Counted from the first letter of the stretch, positions 1 through 9,131 are shown. The stretch: DNA of 59,777 nucleotides from Microvirga aerophila (GCF_003332305.1 NZ_QOIO01000035.1:1-59777), one strand, 5' to 3'. Notes: a model not told the origin generated them from the sequence alone. A program made the numbers and translations.

Positions 1-135
1 TTCACGTCCTACAAGGACATCCTCGATCACTGTTGTGCAGCGTGGAACAAGCTCACGGATCGACCCTGGACGATCATATCCCTCGGCCTGCGGGAGTGGG
101 CGCACCGGTTCTGATCAGCGGGACTTGGTATAAGT
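1..135 (+). mobile_element. IS630-family insertion sequence, 3' end (transposase C-terminus)
   Basis: Frame 1 from the first base encodes 37 residues ending at a TGA at 112-114. The tail, with a CCAAWNKLTDRPW block followed by a REWAHRF-like end, is the typical C-terminus of IS630-family DDE transposases of rhizobia. The 5' part of the element lies outside the window. The right tip is probably close after the stop, in the GGACTTGGTATA stretch (about 121-133), which has the TA expected from IS630 target duplication. The exact end cannot be fixed without the left terminal repeat. Confidence 0.75.
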
Positions 136-437
136 CGCGAGCCATTCTCCTCCCGGCTTTTGCCCTCGCGCTCGGCGCCGGTTTCTTGTCCGCACCCGAA
201 GCTCAGGCCCGTTTCAACGCAGCGCAGCTGGAAACGCCCTCGCTTGTGGAGGATGTGCAGTGCGTGACCCGTCGCATCCGCACCGTGCGCCCGAATGGCC
301 GCGTCGTCTATCGGACCGTGCGCAATTGCGGCGTGGGCCCGCGGGCCTGGCGCGGCGATCGATGCCGCGTGGTGCGCGAGCGGGTCTACCGTCCGAACGG
401 CAATGTGATCGTTCACAGCGTCCGCCGCTGCCGCTGA
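96..437 (+). CDS. Small secreted basic protein of unknown function, 5' end possibly altered by the IS
   Basis: The product has a hydrophobic signal peptide (about KSRAILLPAFALALGAG up to an AQA cleavage motif). A mature part of roughly 75 residues is rich in Arg and Val and has several Cys and repeated RPNG.V...R motifs, giving two similar halves (RTVRPNGRVVYRTVRNC and RVYRPNGNVIVHSVRRC). The frame is open back to an ATG at 33, inside the transposase reading region, so the native start is unclear. GTG at 96 is a compromise, and the original start codon may have been lost at the TA insertion site near 132. No family is recognised; export to periplasm or surface is inferred. A good terminator follows at 461-486. 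Confidence 0.55.
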   Translation: MGAPVLISGTWYKSRAILLPAFALALGAGFLSAPEAQARFNAAQLETPSLVEDVQCVTRRIRTVRPNGRVVYRTVRNCGVGPRAWRGDRCRVVRERVYRPNGNVIVHSVRRCR

Positions 438-460
438 GCGGCCATTCGTTTCAAGCTTCG

Positions 461-486
461 AAGGCCCGGTGATGCCGGGCCTTTTT
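461..486 (+). terminator. Rho-independent terminator
   Basis: A perfect 9-bp stem (AAGGCCCGG 461-469 with CCGGGCCTT 475-483) and a 5-base loop are followed by a T run. It ends the small secreted-protein gene and may also act on the convergent ammonia-lyase gene, though without a T run on that strand. Confidence 0.8.
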
Positions 487-493
487 CGTAGTC

Positions 494-2125
494 TTACTCC
501 AACGAGCCGATGGCGCTTTCGACCGCCTCCACGACAGCGCCCGAGCGCACAAGGTCGAGGGCCTGGCGCATCTCGGTTGCGTACCAGCGATCCCCGTCGA
601 GGGCCGGCGGAATGACCGCCCGAATGGCCTCCATGGCCGCCTGAGATCCCTTGCCGAGCGGAAAGTCCTTCGCCAGCGGCTCCACGAGCGTGAGCGCCTG
701 CGCGGCCATCAGCAACTCGCCGGCGACGATCTGCTCCACGTTCTCTACGATGGAGCGCGCCTTGCGTCCGCACCAGGTGGAATTGGAGATATGATCCTCG
801 GCGTTCGACTTGCCTGGAATGGAGTCGACGGAACCTGGCGTGGAGAGGCTCCTGTTTTCCATCACAAGGGCCGACATGGAGCACTGGACCGTTGCAAAGC
901 CCGTATTGAGCCCGCGCTTGCCGGCCAGAAGATTGCGCGGCAACCCGTAGGACATGGTCGGGTCCACGAGGCGCGCGAGACGCCGCTCGGAGATGGAGCC
1001 GAGATCCGTCATGGCGATGGCCAGCACATCCATGGCCTGCGCCACGTACTGCCCGTGGAAATGCCCGCCCGAGATGGACACGTAACTGCCTTGGCCGTCA
1101 TCGAAGATCAGCGGATTGTCGGTAGCGGAATTCATCTCCGTTCCGATGATCCGCTCCACGTATTCCACCGCCTCGACGGCAGGTCCATGCACCTGTGGGG
1201 TGCAGCGCAGGGAATAGACGTCCTGAACGCGCGGACTTGCGGGCGTGCCGGGCTGGCGCGGCTCGTCCGGAAACACCACGTCGCGCGCGGCCTGCGAGCA
1301 CCGCCTGGTGCCGTCCAGGATCCTCAGCAGGTTGCGGGCGACCCGCGCCTGCCCCGGATGCGGACGGGCCTTGTGCACGCGAGGATCGAACGCTGCGAGT
1401 TCGCCGCGCATGGCCTCCAGCGACAGGGACATGGCGATGTCCGCGTGTTTGAGGATGCGGCGCGCATCATAGGTTGCCAGCGCCCCGAGGGCGAGCGACG
1501 TGGTCGAGCCGTTGATGAGCGCCGAGGCGTCCTTTGCGCCAAGCTCGAAATCAGGACTGAACCCGGCTTTGGCGATGGCGTCCCGGGCCGGCATGCGCCG
1601 CCCCTTGTAGATCATCTCGGCTTCCGCAAAGCCGCAGACCGCGCCGGCCATGTGCGCGAGCGGCGCGAGGTCGCCCGATGCGCCTACGGAACCCCTTTGG
1701 GGAATGACGGGATGCAGGCCCGCGTTGAGGAACTCGATGAGCCGCTCGACAAGTTCAACGCGCGGACCGGAATAGTTCGACGCGAACGCGTTGGCGCGAA
1801 GCAGCATCATGGCGCGGGTCACGTCCTCGGAGAATGGCTCGCCGACGCCCGTGGCGTGGGCATAGACAGTCTTGCGCTGATACTCCTCCATGTCGGCGAT
1901 CAGGACGCGCTGGTCCTTGAACAGTCCGACGCCGGTGTTGAAGGCGTACATCAGCGGCGCGTCGTCATGCATCCAGGTCTTGTCGATAAAGGCCCGCGTG
2001 GCCGCGATGCGCTCGCGCGCCTCCGGATGCAGGGCCGCCTTCTCGAAGCGGCCGTTGCCGTTGGGGCGCGCCACACGCGCCACATCCCGGATTTTCAGCT
2101 TTATCCCGTCGACCTTGATCGCCAT
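494..2125 (-). CDS. HAL/PAL/TAL-family aromatic amino acid ammonia-lyase
   Basis: The 543-residue protein has the full lyase fold signature. Ala149-Ser150-Gly151 (in GSVGASGDLAPLAHM) cyclises to the MIO electrophile, and catalytic Tyr60 sits in YAFNTGVG. QDVYSLRCTPQ, TDNPLIF, GHFHGQ and SVDSIPGKSNAEDH line the active site. It should remove ammonia non-oxidatively from histidine or an aromatic amino acid. The specificity pair is Ala-His (VYAHATGVG), near the Ser-His of HutH and unlike the Phe-Leu of PAL, so a histidine-like substrate is most likely. No other hut gene is nearby. The gene is last in a ugp-type transporter cluster, 92 bases after ugpC, with GAGGAAAAGG just ahead of the ATG. Confidence 0.85.
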   Translation of the reverse strand: MAIKVDGIKLKIRDVARVARPNGNGRFEKAALHPEARERIAATRAFIDKTWMHDDAPLMYAFNTGVGLFKDQRVLIADMEEYQRKTVYAHATGVGEPFSEDVTRAMMLLRANAFASNYSGPRVELVERLIEFLNAGLHPVIPQRGSVGASGDLAPLAHMAGAVCGFAEAEMIYKGRRMPARDAIAKAGFSPDFELGAKDASALINGSTTSLALGALATYDARRILKHADIAMSLSLEAMRGELAAFDPRVHKARPHPGQARVARNLLRILDGTRRCSQAARDVVFPDEPRQPGTPASPRVQDVYSLRCTPQVHGPAVEAVEYVERIIGTEMNSATDNPLIFDDGQGSYVSISGGHFHGQYVAQAMDVLAIAMTDLGSISERRLARLVDPTMSYGLPRNLLAGKRGLNTGFATVQCSMSALVMENRSLSTPGSVDSIPGKSNAEDHISNSTWCGRKARSIVENVEQIVAGELLMAAQALTLVEPLAKDFPLGKGSQAAMEAIRAVIPPALDGDRWYATEMRQALDLVRSGAVVEAVESAIGSLE

Positions 2126-2217
2126 CGCCTTTTCCTCTTGTCCAATCGAGGGATAACGAGGCTGAACTTCGGGCGCAACCGCGTTGTGGCGCGGCTCCGC
2201 GAGGGCTCAGGCGACGA

Positions 2218-3297
2218 TCAGACGCGCCCGAGGCGCTTCGTCGTCTGCGGATCGAACAGGTGAACGTTGCCTGGATCGATGGACAGGGGCAGCGTGCGGA
2301 TATCCGCCGGGATCTGTCCCGTGGAGGCTTGCACGACGAAATCGGCGCCTCCGACTTTGCCGTGGAAAAGCTGGGTCGCGCCGAGCTCCTCCACGAAGTC
2401 CACGGCCATGGTCAGGTTGCTGGCGCCGGTGGCGGTGCCGGCCTGGACATCCTCGGGCCGCAAGCCGACCTCGATGGCCGAGCCGGGGCTCAAACCGTCC
2501 CGCATGTCCGTGACGGAGAGCACTTGACCGCCCACGGAGACGCGGCCAGGGCCTTCCACCTGGCCGGGAAGGATGTTCATGGGCGGGGAGCCGATGAAGG
2601 TCGCGACGAACCGGGTTTCCGGACGGCGGTACACGTCCGCCGGCGCGCCCACCTGTTCGATCTGGCCGCCACTCATCACCACGAGCTTGTCCGAGAGCGT
2701 CATCGCCTCGACCTGATCGTGGGTCACGTAGATCGACGTCACGCCGAGCGCGCGCTGGAGACGCTTGATCTCGACGCGCATCTGCACGCGCAGTTTGGCG
2801 TCGAGGTTCGAGAGCGGCTCGTCGAACAGGAACACCTGGGGCTTGCGCACGATCGCGCGGCCCATGGCGACGCGTTGACGCTGGCCGCCCGACAGGGCGC
2901 GGGGCTTGCGGCTCAGGAACGGCTCGATCGCCAGGATGCGGGCCGCCTCATTGACGCGCTTTTCGATCTCGTCCTTGGGCGTGCCGCGATTCTTCAGGCC
3001 ATAGGCCATGTTGTCGTAGACGCTCATATGCGGATAGAGCGCGTAGTTCTGGAACACCATCGCGATGTCGCGGTCGGCCGGCTCGACTTCGTTCACTACG
3101 CGGTCGCCGATCTGAACCGTGCCGCCCGAGATGGTCTCAAGCCCCGCCACCATGCGGAGAAGCGTGGACTTGCCGCAGCCCGAGGGGCCGACCAGCACGC
3201 AGAAAGAGCCGTCCTCGATGTTCAGGGATACGCCTTTTACGGCTTCCACATTCCCCGCATAGACCTTCCGCACCGTATCGAGCGTCACGCCTGCCAT
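2218..3297 (-). CDS. ugpC: sn-Glycerol-3-phosphate-type ABC transporter ATP-binding protein
   Basis: A 359-residue MalK/UgpC-type ATPase. Walker A is GPSGCGKST (37-45), followed by a Q-loop [11 protein letters not shown], the signature [14 protein letters not shown], Walker [14 protein letters not shown] and the H-loop YVTHDQ. The C-terminal 120 residues form a TOBE/MOP regulatory domain with the VGLRPEDV motif. It energises uptake through the UgpA/UgpE channel at the inner membrane. A GAAGGA Shine-Dalgarno precedes the ATG. The gap from ugpE holds two adjacent hairpins. The substrate (glycerol-3-phosphate or a glycerophosphodiester) is inferred from family and gene order. Confidence 0.88.
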   Translation of the reverse strand: MAGVTLDTVRKVYAGNVEAVKGVSLNIEDGSFCVLVGPSGCGKSTLLRMVAGLETISGGTVQIGDRVVNEVEPADRDIAMVFQNYALYPHMSVYDNMAYGLKNRGTPKDEIEKRVNEAARILAIEPFLSRKPRALSGGQRQRVAMGRAIVRKPQVFLFDEPLSNLDAKLRVQMRVEIKRLQRALGVTSIYVTHDQVEAMTLSDKLVVMSGGQIEQVGAPADVYRRPETRFVATFIGSPPMNILPGQVEGPGRVSVGGQVLSVTDMRDGLSPGSAIEVGLRPEDVQAGTATGASNLTMAVDFVEELGATQLFHGKVGGADFVVQASTGQIPADIRTLPLSIDPGNVHLFDPQTTKRLGRV

Positions 3298-3365
3298 TTG
3301 TTTATTCCTTCACTGCGGCCCGTGCGCTCATGAGGCACTGGGGTTTATTCTTGTTCACTGGGTTT

Positions 3366-3407
3366 GCCCTCCTGCACGGGAGGGCGATGCGCGAGATACC
3401 GCGCATC
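3366..3407 (-). promoter_or_regulatory. Double hairpin between ugpE and ugpC
   Basis: Two stems lie back to back: GATGCGCG 3386-3393 with CGCGCATC 3400-3407 (8 bp), and GCCCTCC 3366-3372 with GGAGGGC 3379-3385 (7 bp). The first overlaps the ugpE stop codon. Neither has a T run, so mRNA processing or stabilisation between cistrons is more likely than full termination. Confidence 0.5.
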
Positions 3408-4251
3408 ACTTCTCCGTTTCGACGAGGCCCTTCACGAACAGCCGTTGCATGAACACCACCACGAGAACTGGCGGCACCATGGCCAGAACGGCAGTCGTCA
3501 TGGCGATCTGCCACTCGGTCAGCGCGTCCGTCGTCGTGATCATTTTCTTGATGCCGATGACGATGGTCTGCATGGAACTCTGCGTCGTAATCAGCAGGGG
3601 CCAGAGGTACTGGTTCCAGCCATAGATGAACTGGATCACGAACAGAGCCGCGATGGTCGTCATCGACAGGGGAAGGAGCGTGTCCTTGAAGAACCGGAAT
3701 GGTCCCGCGCCGTCGATCTTAGACGCTTCCAGAAGCTCGTCGGGGATCGTCATGAAAAACTGCCGGAACAGCAGCGTACCGGTCGCTGACGCGATGAGAG
3801 GCAGGACGAGGCCCGTATAGGTATCGAGCATGCCGAGATCGGCCACGATCTTGTAGGTCGGGTAGATGCGCACTTCGACCGGCAACATCAGGGTGATGAA
3901 GATGACCCAGAATGCCGTCTTGCGGAACGGGAACTTGAAGTACACCACCGCGTAGGCCGACAGGACGGAAATCAAGATTTTCCCGATTGCGATGCCTAGC
4001 GCCATGATCATCGAGTTGAACATCATCATACCCACGGGCTCGCGCGCATGCACGCCGCCGTAAAACAGCGCCCGCGGGTAGTTGACGGCGGCCTGGTCGC
4101 CCGGAAGGAGGGGCATGTTGCCGTTGATGATGGTGGCCGCATCGAAGGTCGACGCCATGATGGCGAGATAGACCGGGAACACCACGATGACGATGCCGAG
4201 GGCCAGCGTCAGATAGGCCATGAAATCGCGGAAAGGACGATTCTCAACCAT
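3406..4251 (-). CDS. ugpE: Glycerol-3-phosphate-type ABC transporter permease
   Basis: A 281-residue integral membrane protein of the MalG/UgpE class with six hydrophobic segments. The EAA loop that docks the ATPase reads ELLEASKIDGAGPFRFFKDTLLPLS. It pairs with UgpA to form the translocation channel. Its ATG overlaps the last base of the ugpA stop (TGATG), so translation is coupled. The large periplasmic loop after the first segment (INGNMPLLPG...) is typical of UgpE. Confidence 0.88.
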   Translation of the reverse strand: MVENRPFRDFMAYLTLALGIVIVVFPVYLAIMASTFDAATIINGNMPLLPGDQAAVNYPRALFYGGVHAREPVGMMMFNSMIMALGIAIGKILISVLSAYAVVYFKFPFRKTAFWVIFITLMLPVEVRIYPTYKIVADLGMLDTYTGLVLPLIASATGTLLFRQFFMTIPDELLEASKIDGAGPFRFFKDTLLPLSMTTIAALFVIQFIYGWNQYLWPLLITTQSSMQTIVIGIKKMITTTDALTEWQIAMTTAVLAMVPPVLVVVFMQRLFVKGLVETEK

Positions 4252-5132
4252 CAGTATTGCACCTTGCGCTCGACATAGCGGAACTGGACAGCCGTCAGGG
4301 CAATGACGATGACCATGAGGATCACCGACTGGGCGGCCGAGCCTCCCAGGTCGCCTCCGAGGCGGCCGTCCGCGTAGACCTTGTAGACGAGAGTGGTGGT
4401 CTGTCCGGCGGGACCGCCGCCCGTCACCGCGTCGATGATGCCGAAAGTATCAAAGAACACGTAGACGATGTTGACCACCAGGAGGAAGAACGTGGTTGGC
4501 GACAGAAGCGGGAAGATCACCGTCCAGAAGCGGCGCAGCGGGCCCGCGCCGTCGATGGCCGCCGCCTCGATCACGCTCTTGGGGATCGATTGCAGGCCGG
4601 CCAGGAAAAACAGGAAGTTGTAGCTGATCTGCTTCCAGGTGGCGGAGAGCACCAGCAGGGTCATGGCGTGGTTGGCGTTGAGCATCGGGTTCCAATCGAT
4701 GCCGACCGCCTTGATGGGCCGAGACAGCGTTCCCAGGGTCGGGTGGAACATGAAGATCCACAGCACGCCCGCGATGGCCGGGGCGACCGCATAGGGCCAG
4801 ATCAGCAGGGTCTTGTAGGCTTGGCCGCCGCGCAGGTTCTTATCGGCCTGGGTGGCCAGCAGCAGGGAGCAGCCGAGGGAGAAAAACGCCACCAGGGACG
4901 AGAAGATCACCGTGGTGACCATCGCCCGGTAATATTCGGGCTGCTCGAACAGCGAGACGTAGTTCTCGAAACCGACGAACTCGGACGAAAGACCGAAAGC
5001 GTCTTCTCGCAGGAATGACTGCCAAATGGCCTGGGATGCCGGCCAGTAAAAGAAAATGATGGTGATCGCCATCTGCGGAACAATCAGCAGAAGGGGCAGC
5101 ATCCAACCTGAAAAATGGGCTCGTTTTTCCAT
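4251..5132 (-). CDS. ugpA: Glycerol-3-phosphate-type ABC transporter permease
   Basis: A 293-residue inner-membrane permease of the MalF/UgpA class. It has an N-terminal transmembrane segment ([21 protein letters not shown]), six membrane spans in all, and the EAA motif [23 protein letters not shown]. It forms a heterodimer with UgpE. The gene lies 126 bases after ugpB, behind a strong hairpin, which should lower permease output relative to the binding protein. Confidence 0.88.
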   Translation of the reverse strand: MEKRAHFSGWMLPLLLIVPQMAITIIFFYWPASQAIWQSFLREDAFGLSSEFVGFENYVSLFEQPEYYRAMVTTVIFSSLVAFFSLGCSLLLATQADKNLRGGQAYKTLLIWPYAVAPAIAGVLWIFMFHPTLGTLSRPIKAVGIDWNPMLNANHAMTLLVLSATWKQISYNFLFFLAGLQSIPKSVIEAAAIDGAGPLRRFWTVIFPLLSPTTFFLLVVNIVYVFFDTFGIIDAVTGGGPAGQTTTLVYKVYADGRLGGDLGGSAAQSVILMVIVIALTAVQFRYVERKVQY

Positions 5133-5203
5133 CGTGCGTACGGCTGTCCGATGAGGGGTGGCAGATGACGGCGGCGACCGGCCTGCGGTGGGTCTTTATA
5201 AGA

Positions 5204-5236
5204 TCATCCCGGGCAGCGCCGAGCTGCCCGGGATGA
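5204..5236 (-). promoter_or_regulatory. Strong intercistronic hairpin after ugpB
   Basis: A perfect 14-bp stem (5204-5217 with 5223-5236) with a 5-base loop lies between the binding-protein and permease genes. It has no T run. Such hairpins after binding-protein cistrons commonly protect the upstream mRNA and attenuate the downstream genes; that role is inferred here. Confidence 0.6.
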
Positions 5237-5258
5237 AGTTCGTAACGTCAGACAGAAC

Positions 5259-6569
5259 TCAGCGGCTGACGGAGCGCTCGAACTGGCGCAGGATCTGGTT
5301 GCTGCGGGTCACAGCGGAGTCCAGCGCGTCCTTGGCGGGCTTCTGGCCGGCCAGAGCAGCTTCCATCTCCTCCGAGATCACGTCGCGGATCTGAACCATG
5401 TTGCCGAAGCGCAGGCCGCGGGAGTTTTCGGTCGGCTCCTTGTTGGTGAGCTCAATCAGCGGGGTCTGGAGGACCGGGTTCTTCTCGTAGAAGCCCGAAG
5501 CCTTGGTCTTCTCGTAAGCCGCCTTGGTGATCGGCAGGTAGCCCGATTCCTGGTGCAGCTTGGCCTGACGATCCGTATCGGACAGGAAGGTGAAGAACTT
5601 GGCGACGCCTTTGTACTCGTCAGCCGACTTGCCGCCCATGACCCATAGGGAAGCGCCGCCGATGATGGAGTTCTGCGGAGCGCCCTGGACGTCTGGGTAG
5701 TACGGCATCGGCACGGACGTGAAGTCGAACTTCGCGTTGGCCTTCACGTTGCCGTAGAAGCCCGAGGAGGTCAGGAAGATCGCGCATTCGCCCGAGGTGA
5801 AGCGGCCTTCGCTCTTCGAGTCGCGGCCCGAGTAGTCGTAGGTCTTGTCCTTCTGCAGGTCGATGAGGTTCTGCAGGTGCTTCACATGCGCCGGCGAGTT
5901 GAACTTCATCTCCGTGTCGAAGCCATCGAGGCCGTTGGCCTTGGTGGCCATCGGGATGTTGTGCCAAGCCGAGAACTGCTCGACGTTGGCCCAGCTCGCC
6001 CAGGCGTTGCTGAACCCGCAGGTGTTGTGGCCGGCAGCCTTCAGCTTCTTGGCGGCATCGAACACTTCCGGCCAGGTCTTCGGAATCTCGTTGACGCCGG
6101 CCTTCTTCAGCTCGTCCTTGTTGATCCACATGACCATGGAGGAGGAGTTGAACGGGAAGGAGAGCATCTCGCCCTTGGCGGTGGAGTAGTAACCAGTGAT
6201 CGCTGGCAGGTAGCTCTTCGGATCGAATTTCTCGCCGGCGTCAGCCATCAGCTGGTGGACCGGCTTGATGGCGCCCTTGGCGCCCATCATGGTCGCGGTG
6301 CCAACCTCGAAAACCTGCAGGATGTGCGGGGCATTGCCAGCGCGGAAGGCCGCGATGCCGGCGTTCAGGGTGTCGGCGTACTGGCCCTTGTAGCTGACGA
6401 CGACCTTGTAGTCCTTCTGGGAGGCGTTGAACTCCTCGGCCAGCCGGTTCACGACGTCATTGTTGGCGCCTGTCATGGCGTGCCACCACTGGATCTCGGT
6501 CTGCGCGAAAGCAGACGTGCTCGCCGCAAGGCCGACGGCCAGGGCGGCGAGGAAGGACTTATTCTTCAT
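5259..6569 (-). CDS. ugpB: Glycerol-3-phosphate-type ABC transporter substrate-binding protein
   Basis: A 436-residue periplasmic binding protein with signal peptide MKNKSFLAALAVGLAASTSAFA. The mature protein opens with TEIQWWHAMTG, and the family-1 extracellular solute-binding fold resembles UgpB (FNASQKDYKVV, FPFNSSSMVMWINKD). ATG at 6569 is chosen because GGGAGAG lies 7 bases upstream; an alternative TTG start is at 6575. It is the first gene of the ugpB-A-E-C-ammonia-lyase cluster. The 200-base upstream region is shared with the divergent gene at 6780. Glycerol-3-phosphate is the family substrate; the adjacent lyase leaves room for another ligand. Confidence 0.88.
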   Translation of the reverse strand: MKNKSFLAALAVGLAASTSAFAQTEIQWWHAMTGANNDVVNRLAEEFNASQKDYKVVVSYKGQYADTLNAGIAAFRAGNAPHILQVFEVGTATMMGAKGAIKPVHQLMADAGEKFDPKSYLPAITGYYSTAKGEMLSFPFNSSSMVMWINKDELKKAGVNEIPKTWPEVFDAAKKLKAAGHNTCGFSNAWASWANVEQFSAWHNIPMATKANGLDGFDTEMKFNSPAHVKHLQNLIDLQKDKTYDYSGRDSKSEGRFTSGECAIFLTSSGFYGNVKANAKFDFTSVPMPYYPDVQGAPQNSIIGGASLWVMGGKSADEYKGVAKFFTFLSDTDRQAKLHQESGYLPITKAAYEKTKASGFYEKNPVLQTPLIELTNKEPTENSRGLRFGNMVQIRDVISEEMEAALAGQKPAKDALDSAVTRSNQILRQFERSVSR

Positions 6570-6779
6570 GATCAATCTCTCCCATATTCATCCCGTCTGG
6601 GACGTTCTTGTCGTTCATCACCCTTGAGCAAAGCCCGGATGACATTTCAATGACAAAAACATGACAATCATAGCCGGCTCCAAAATGGAAGCCCTTTCGA
6701 CGAAAAGGCTTAACGATGCTGGTGGGAACAGGCTTGAGCAGCCGTTCTTTGAGGTCCATATCGCAACGGAAAGACTCAC

Positions 6780-7487
6780 ATGCCCCGCATCGTCACGGCT
6801 CTGTTCCAGGATCAGGCCAAAGCTCAGCAGGCCCTCCAGGCTCTCATGGGGACAGGCGTCGCCCAGTCCCACGTCACGGCCATCGGGTTTACGGAAGGAC
6901 GGGAGGTCTCGTCCATTTCGGGCTTTCGCACCCTGTCGGCCCAGGACGATTCCCGGGCCGGTCTCTATGACCTGAACCTCCCGGCGTCGGACCTGCGCCT
7001 CTTCGAGCAGGGATTGCACAGGGGCTGCTCCCTGATCGCCGCTCGGGTCGACCAGCAGAATTTCGAAGAGGCCATTCGGGTCCTCGAAATGTTCGATCCG
7101 GTCGACCTTGACCGTGACAGCCGCGAATGGGCGCAGTCCAACGGATCCGATCAGGCGGGAGGCGATGTGGGCGCTCCGCTGGCCGCCGGCATCACCGGCG
7201 GCTCGACCGCAGGCGGCACCAATACCAGCGCCCTGCCGGGCATGGGCCAGATGACGGAGGCAGCCGACGATCTCGGGACCGCGGACCTGAGGACCGACGA
7301 GACGGCGCAGCCCGGCATGGGGGCTGGCACCACGACCGGAACGGCCGGTCGGCGCGACGATGCGCGGGCCGACCGGGAGGGCGTGAACGAACTCGCCCTC
7401 GAGTCCAATCCGCCAGGAGCCCAATCGGGCTTTCTCCAGCGCCACATGAACCGGGGCGGCCGGGTTTGGGCCTACGGGTCGGACTAA
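6780..7487 (+). CDS. Hypothetical protein with an N-terminal stress-protein-like domain
   Basis: A 235-residue soluble protein with no signal peptide. Residues 1-105 look like a compact alpha/beta fold (RIVTALFQDQAKAQQALQAL, then LIAARVDQQNFEEAIRVLE) reminiscent of the YflT/general-stress-17M type. Residues 115-200 are low-complexity, rich in Gly, Ala and Thr, and probably disordered. A GGAAAG ribosome site precedes the ATG. It is divergent from ugpB. The function is unknown; a stress or envelope role is only a guess. Confidence 0.7.
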   Translation: MPRIVTALFQDQAKAQQALQALMGTGVAQSHVTAIGFTEGREVSSISGFRTLSAQDDSRAGLYDLNLPASDLRLFEQGLHRGCSLIAARVDQQNFEEAIRVLEMFDPVDLDRDSREWAQSNGSDQAGGDVGAPLAAGITGGSTAGGTNTSALPGMGQMTEAADDLGTADLRTDETAQPGMGAGTTTGTAGRRDDARADREGVNELALESNPPGAQSGFLQRHMNRGGRVWAYGSD

Positions 7488-7500
7488 GGGGCCCCAACCT

Positions 7501-8706
7501 CTAGATCACGTTGCGCTCCAGGAGGGGACGGTTGGAGATAACCCGCTCGTAGCCGAGCTCGGACAGGTCCAGGGTCCGGTACTGCCCATAGATGATCAGC
7601 TCCGCCAGGGCACGTCCCACGGCCGGAGCTTGTTGAAGGCCATGGCCCGAGAACCCGTTGGCAAGGTAGAAGTTTTCGACGTCGCCAGCACGCCCGATGA
7701 TCGCGTTATGGTCGAGCAGGCACATGTCGTAGGGGCCTGACCAGGCGCGGCCGGGCTTGATAGCCTCGAAGGCGGGCACCCGGTGGGCAAGCGCCGGCCA
7801 GATGAACTCCTCGAAGAACGAATGGTCGATCTCCTGCGATGACGGATCCTCGTCGTGCCAGTCCTGGTCCAGATCCGCCTCGGGCGACGCGCCGCAGATG
7901 AAACCCTCGCCTTCCGGTCGCACATAGGCGCCCGACGTGTCGATGAGGAGCGGGCAGTTTTCGACCTTGTCCCGGCACGTGAAGGTGAACACGTAGCGGC
8001 GCTTGGCCTGAACGGGGATGTCGAGCCCGGTCATGGCGGCGAGCGCCCGTCCGCCCGACCCGGCGCAGTTGATCAGCGCCCCGCAGGCGATGCGCGTGCC
8101 GTCCTTGAGGCGCACGGCCACGACCCTGAGGCCGTCACGCTCCACCTCGGTCACCTCGCCCTTCAGGTATTCCGCCCCGAGGGAGCGCGCCTTCTTGCGG
8201 AAGGCCTGGAGCAGACCCCAACCGTCGAACCACCCTTCGCCGGAGCGACCCCATGCGCCTGCGCTCAGATCCTCCACATTGAGCCAGGGAAAGCGCGCCT
8301 TCAGGGCGGCTGGATCCATCAGCAGGATGTCCGCGCCCTCGGCCGCCTGGAGCACATGGTTCTCGGTCAGGATCGACGCGCCCGCCTCTGAAGCGCAATA
8401 GAGATATCCACCCTCCTTCAGGTCGATCTGGGGACGCTCGCCCTCCACTTCGAGATGGTGGCCGATATTGCGCAGGAACTGGATTCCGAAAAGGGAGATC
8501 CGGATGTTCACCGCGCTGGAATATTGCTGTCGAATGGAGGCCGCGGACAGGGCGGAAGCCGAGAGTTGGTAGGTGGGGTCCTTTTCGATGACGATGACGC
8601 GGCCCTTGAAGTCCGGGTTGGACAACAGGTGATAGGCCGTGGAGGAGCCCATGACGGCGCCGCCGACGATTACGACGTCGGCCATGGAAGGTGCGGTGCT
8701 GGTCAT
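7501..8706 (-). CDS. DAO-family FAD-dependent oxidoreductase
   Basis: A 401-residue flavoenzyme. The N-terminal Rossmann motif is DVVIVGGAVMGSSTAYHLL. SAAS.RQQYS, ALINCAGSGG in the middle and FYLANGFSGHGLQQAPAVG near the C-terminus are the FAD and substrate-cap signatures of the glycine/D-amino acid oxidase family. It probably oxidises a secondary amine or D-amino acid. Its start overlaps the stop of the Lrp-type regulator by 4 bases (ATGA), so the two form an operon facing away from the saccharopine dehydrogenase gene. The context suggests an amine in lysine breakdown, for example pipecolate or an N-alkylated intermediate. No signal peptide is seen. Confidence 0.78.
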   Translation of the reverse strand: MTSTAPSMADVVIVGGAVMGSSTAYHLLSNPDFKGRVIVIEKDPTYQLSASALSAASIRQQYSSAVNIRISLFGIQFLRNIGHHLEVEGERPQIDLKEGGYLYCASEAGASILTENHVLQAAEGADILLMDPAALKARFPWLNVEDLSAGAWGRSGEGWFDGWGLLQAFRKKARSLGAEYLKGEVTEVERDGLRVVAVRLKDGTRIACGALINCAGSGGRALAAMTGLDIPVQAKRRYVFTFTCRDKVENCPLLIDTSGAYVRPEGEGFICGASPEADLDQDWHDEDPSSQEIDHSFFEEFIWPALAHRVPAFEAIKPGRAWSGPYDMCLLDHNAIIGRAGDVENFYLANGFSGHGLQQAPAVGRALAELIIYGQYRTLDLSELGYERVISNRPLLERNVI

Positions 8707-9131
8707 CGTTCGAACTTCGTTGACAGGATGATGGAGGACTGCGTGCGCTCGACGCCCTCGAGCGCGCCAATCTTGTCGATGGCGGCATCCAGGGAGGGAA
8801 CGTCCTCGGCCTCTACCACCGCCAAAAGATCAAAGACACCCGCAACCGAATAAAGGGCGCGCAATTCTGGCATGCGCTGGAGCGCAGACACCACGGCGGC
8901 CGAAGCTTTCGGGGCCGCCACGATGGTGACGTGAGCGCGCACCATGCGGCGGCTGATCTCCTCGGCGAGGCGAGCCGTGTAGCCGACGATGATGCCTCGC
9001 CGCTCCAAACTCTCGACCCGCGCTTGAACGGTGGTCCGGGACAAATTGAGCCTCCTGGCCGCCTCCGCATGTCCGATGCGAGCATTCTCTCGCAGAAGCG
9101 CAATCAGGGCACGATCGGTGGCGTCGAGCAT
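8703..9131 (-). CDS. Lrp/AsnC-family transcriptional regulator
   Basis: The 142-residue protein has an N-terminal helix-turn-helix (DRALIALLRENARIGHAEAARRLNLSRTTVQARVESLERRGII) and a C-terminal RAM/ligand domain (VRAHVTIVA...GVFDLLAVVEAED). The start at 9131 (MLDATDR) fits family length; an in-frame start at 9185 would add 18 residues that look untypical. The gene is divergent from saccharopine dehydrogenase and coupled to the FAD oxidoreductase, so it probably controls this amino acid catabolic locus in response to lysine or a derivative. The 117 bases between 9131 and 9249 would hold both promoters. Confidence 0.85.
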   Translation of the reverse strand: MLDATDRALIALLRENARIGHAEAARRLNLSRTTVQARVESLERRGIIVGYTARLAEEISRRMVRAHVTIVAAPKASAAVVSALQRMPELRALYSVAGVFDLLAVVEAEDVPSLDAAIDKIGALEGVERTQSSIILSTKFER

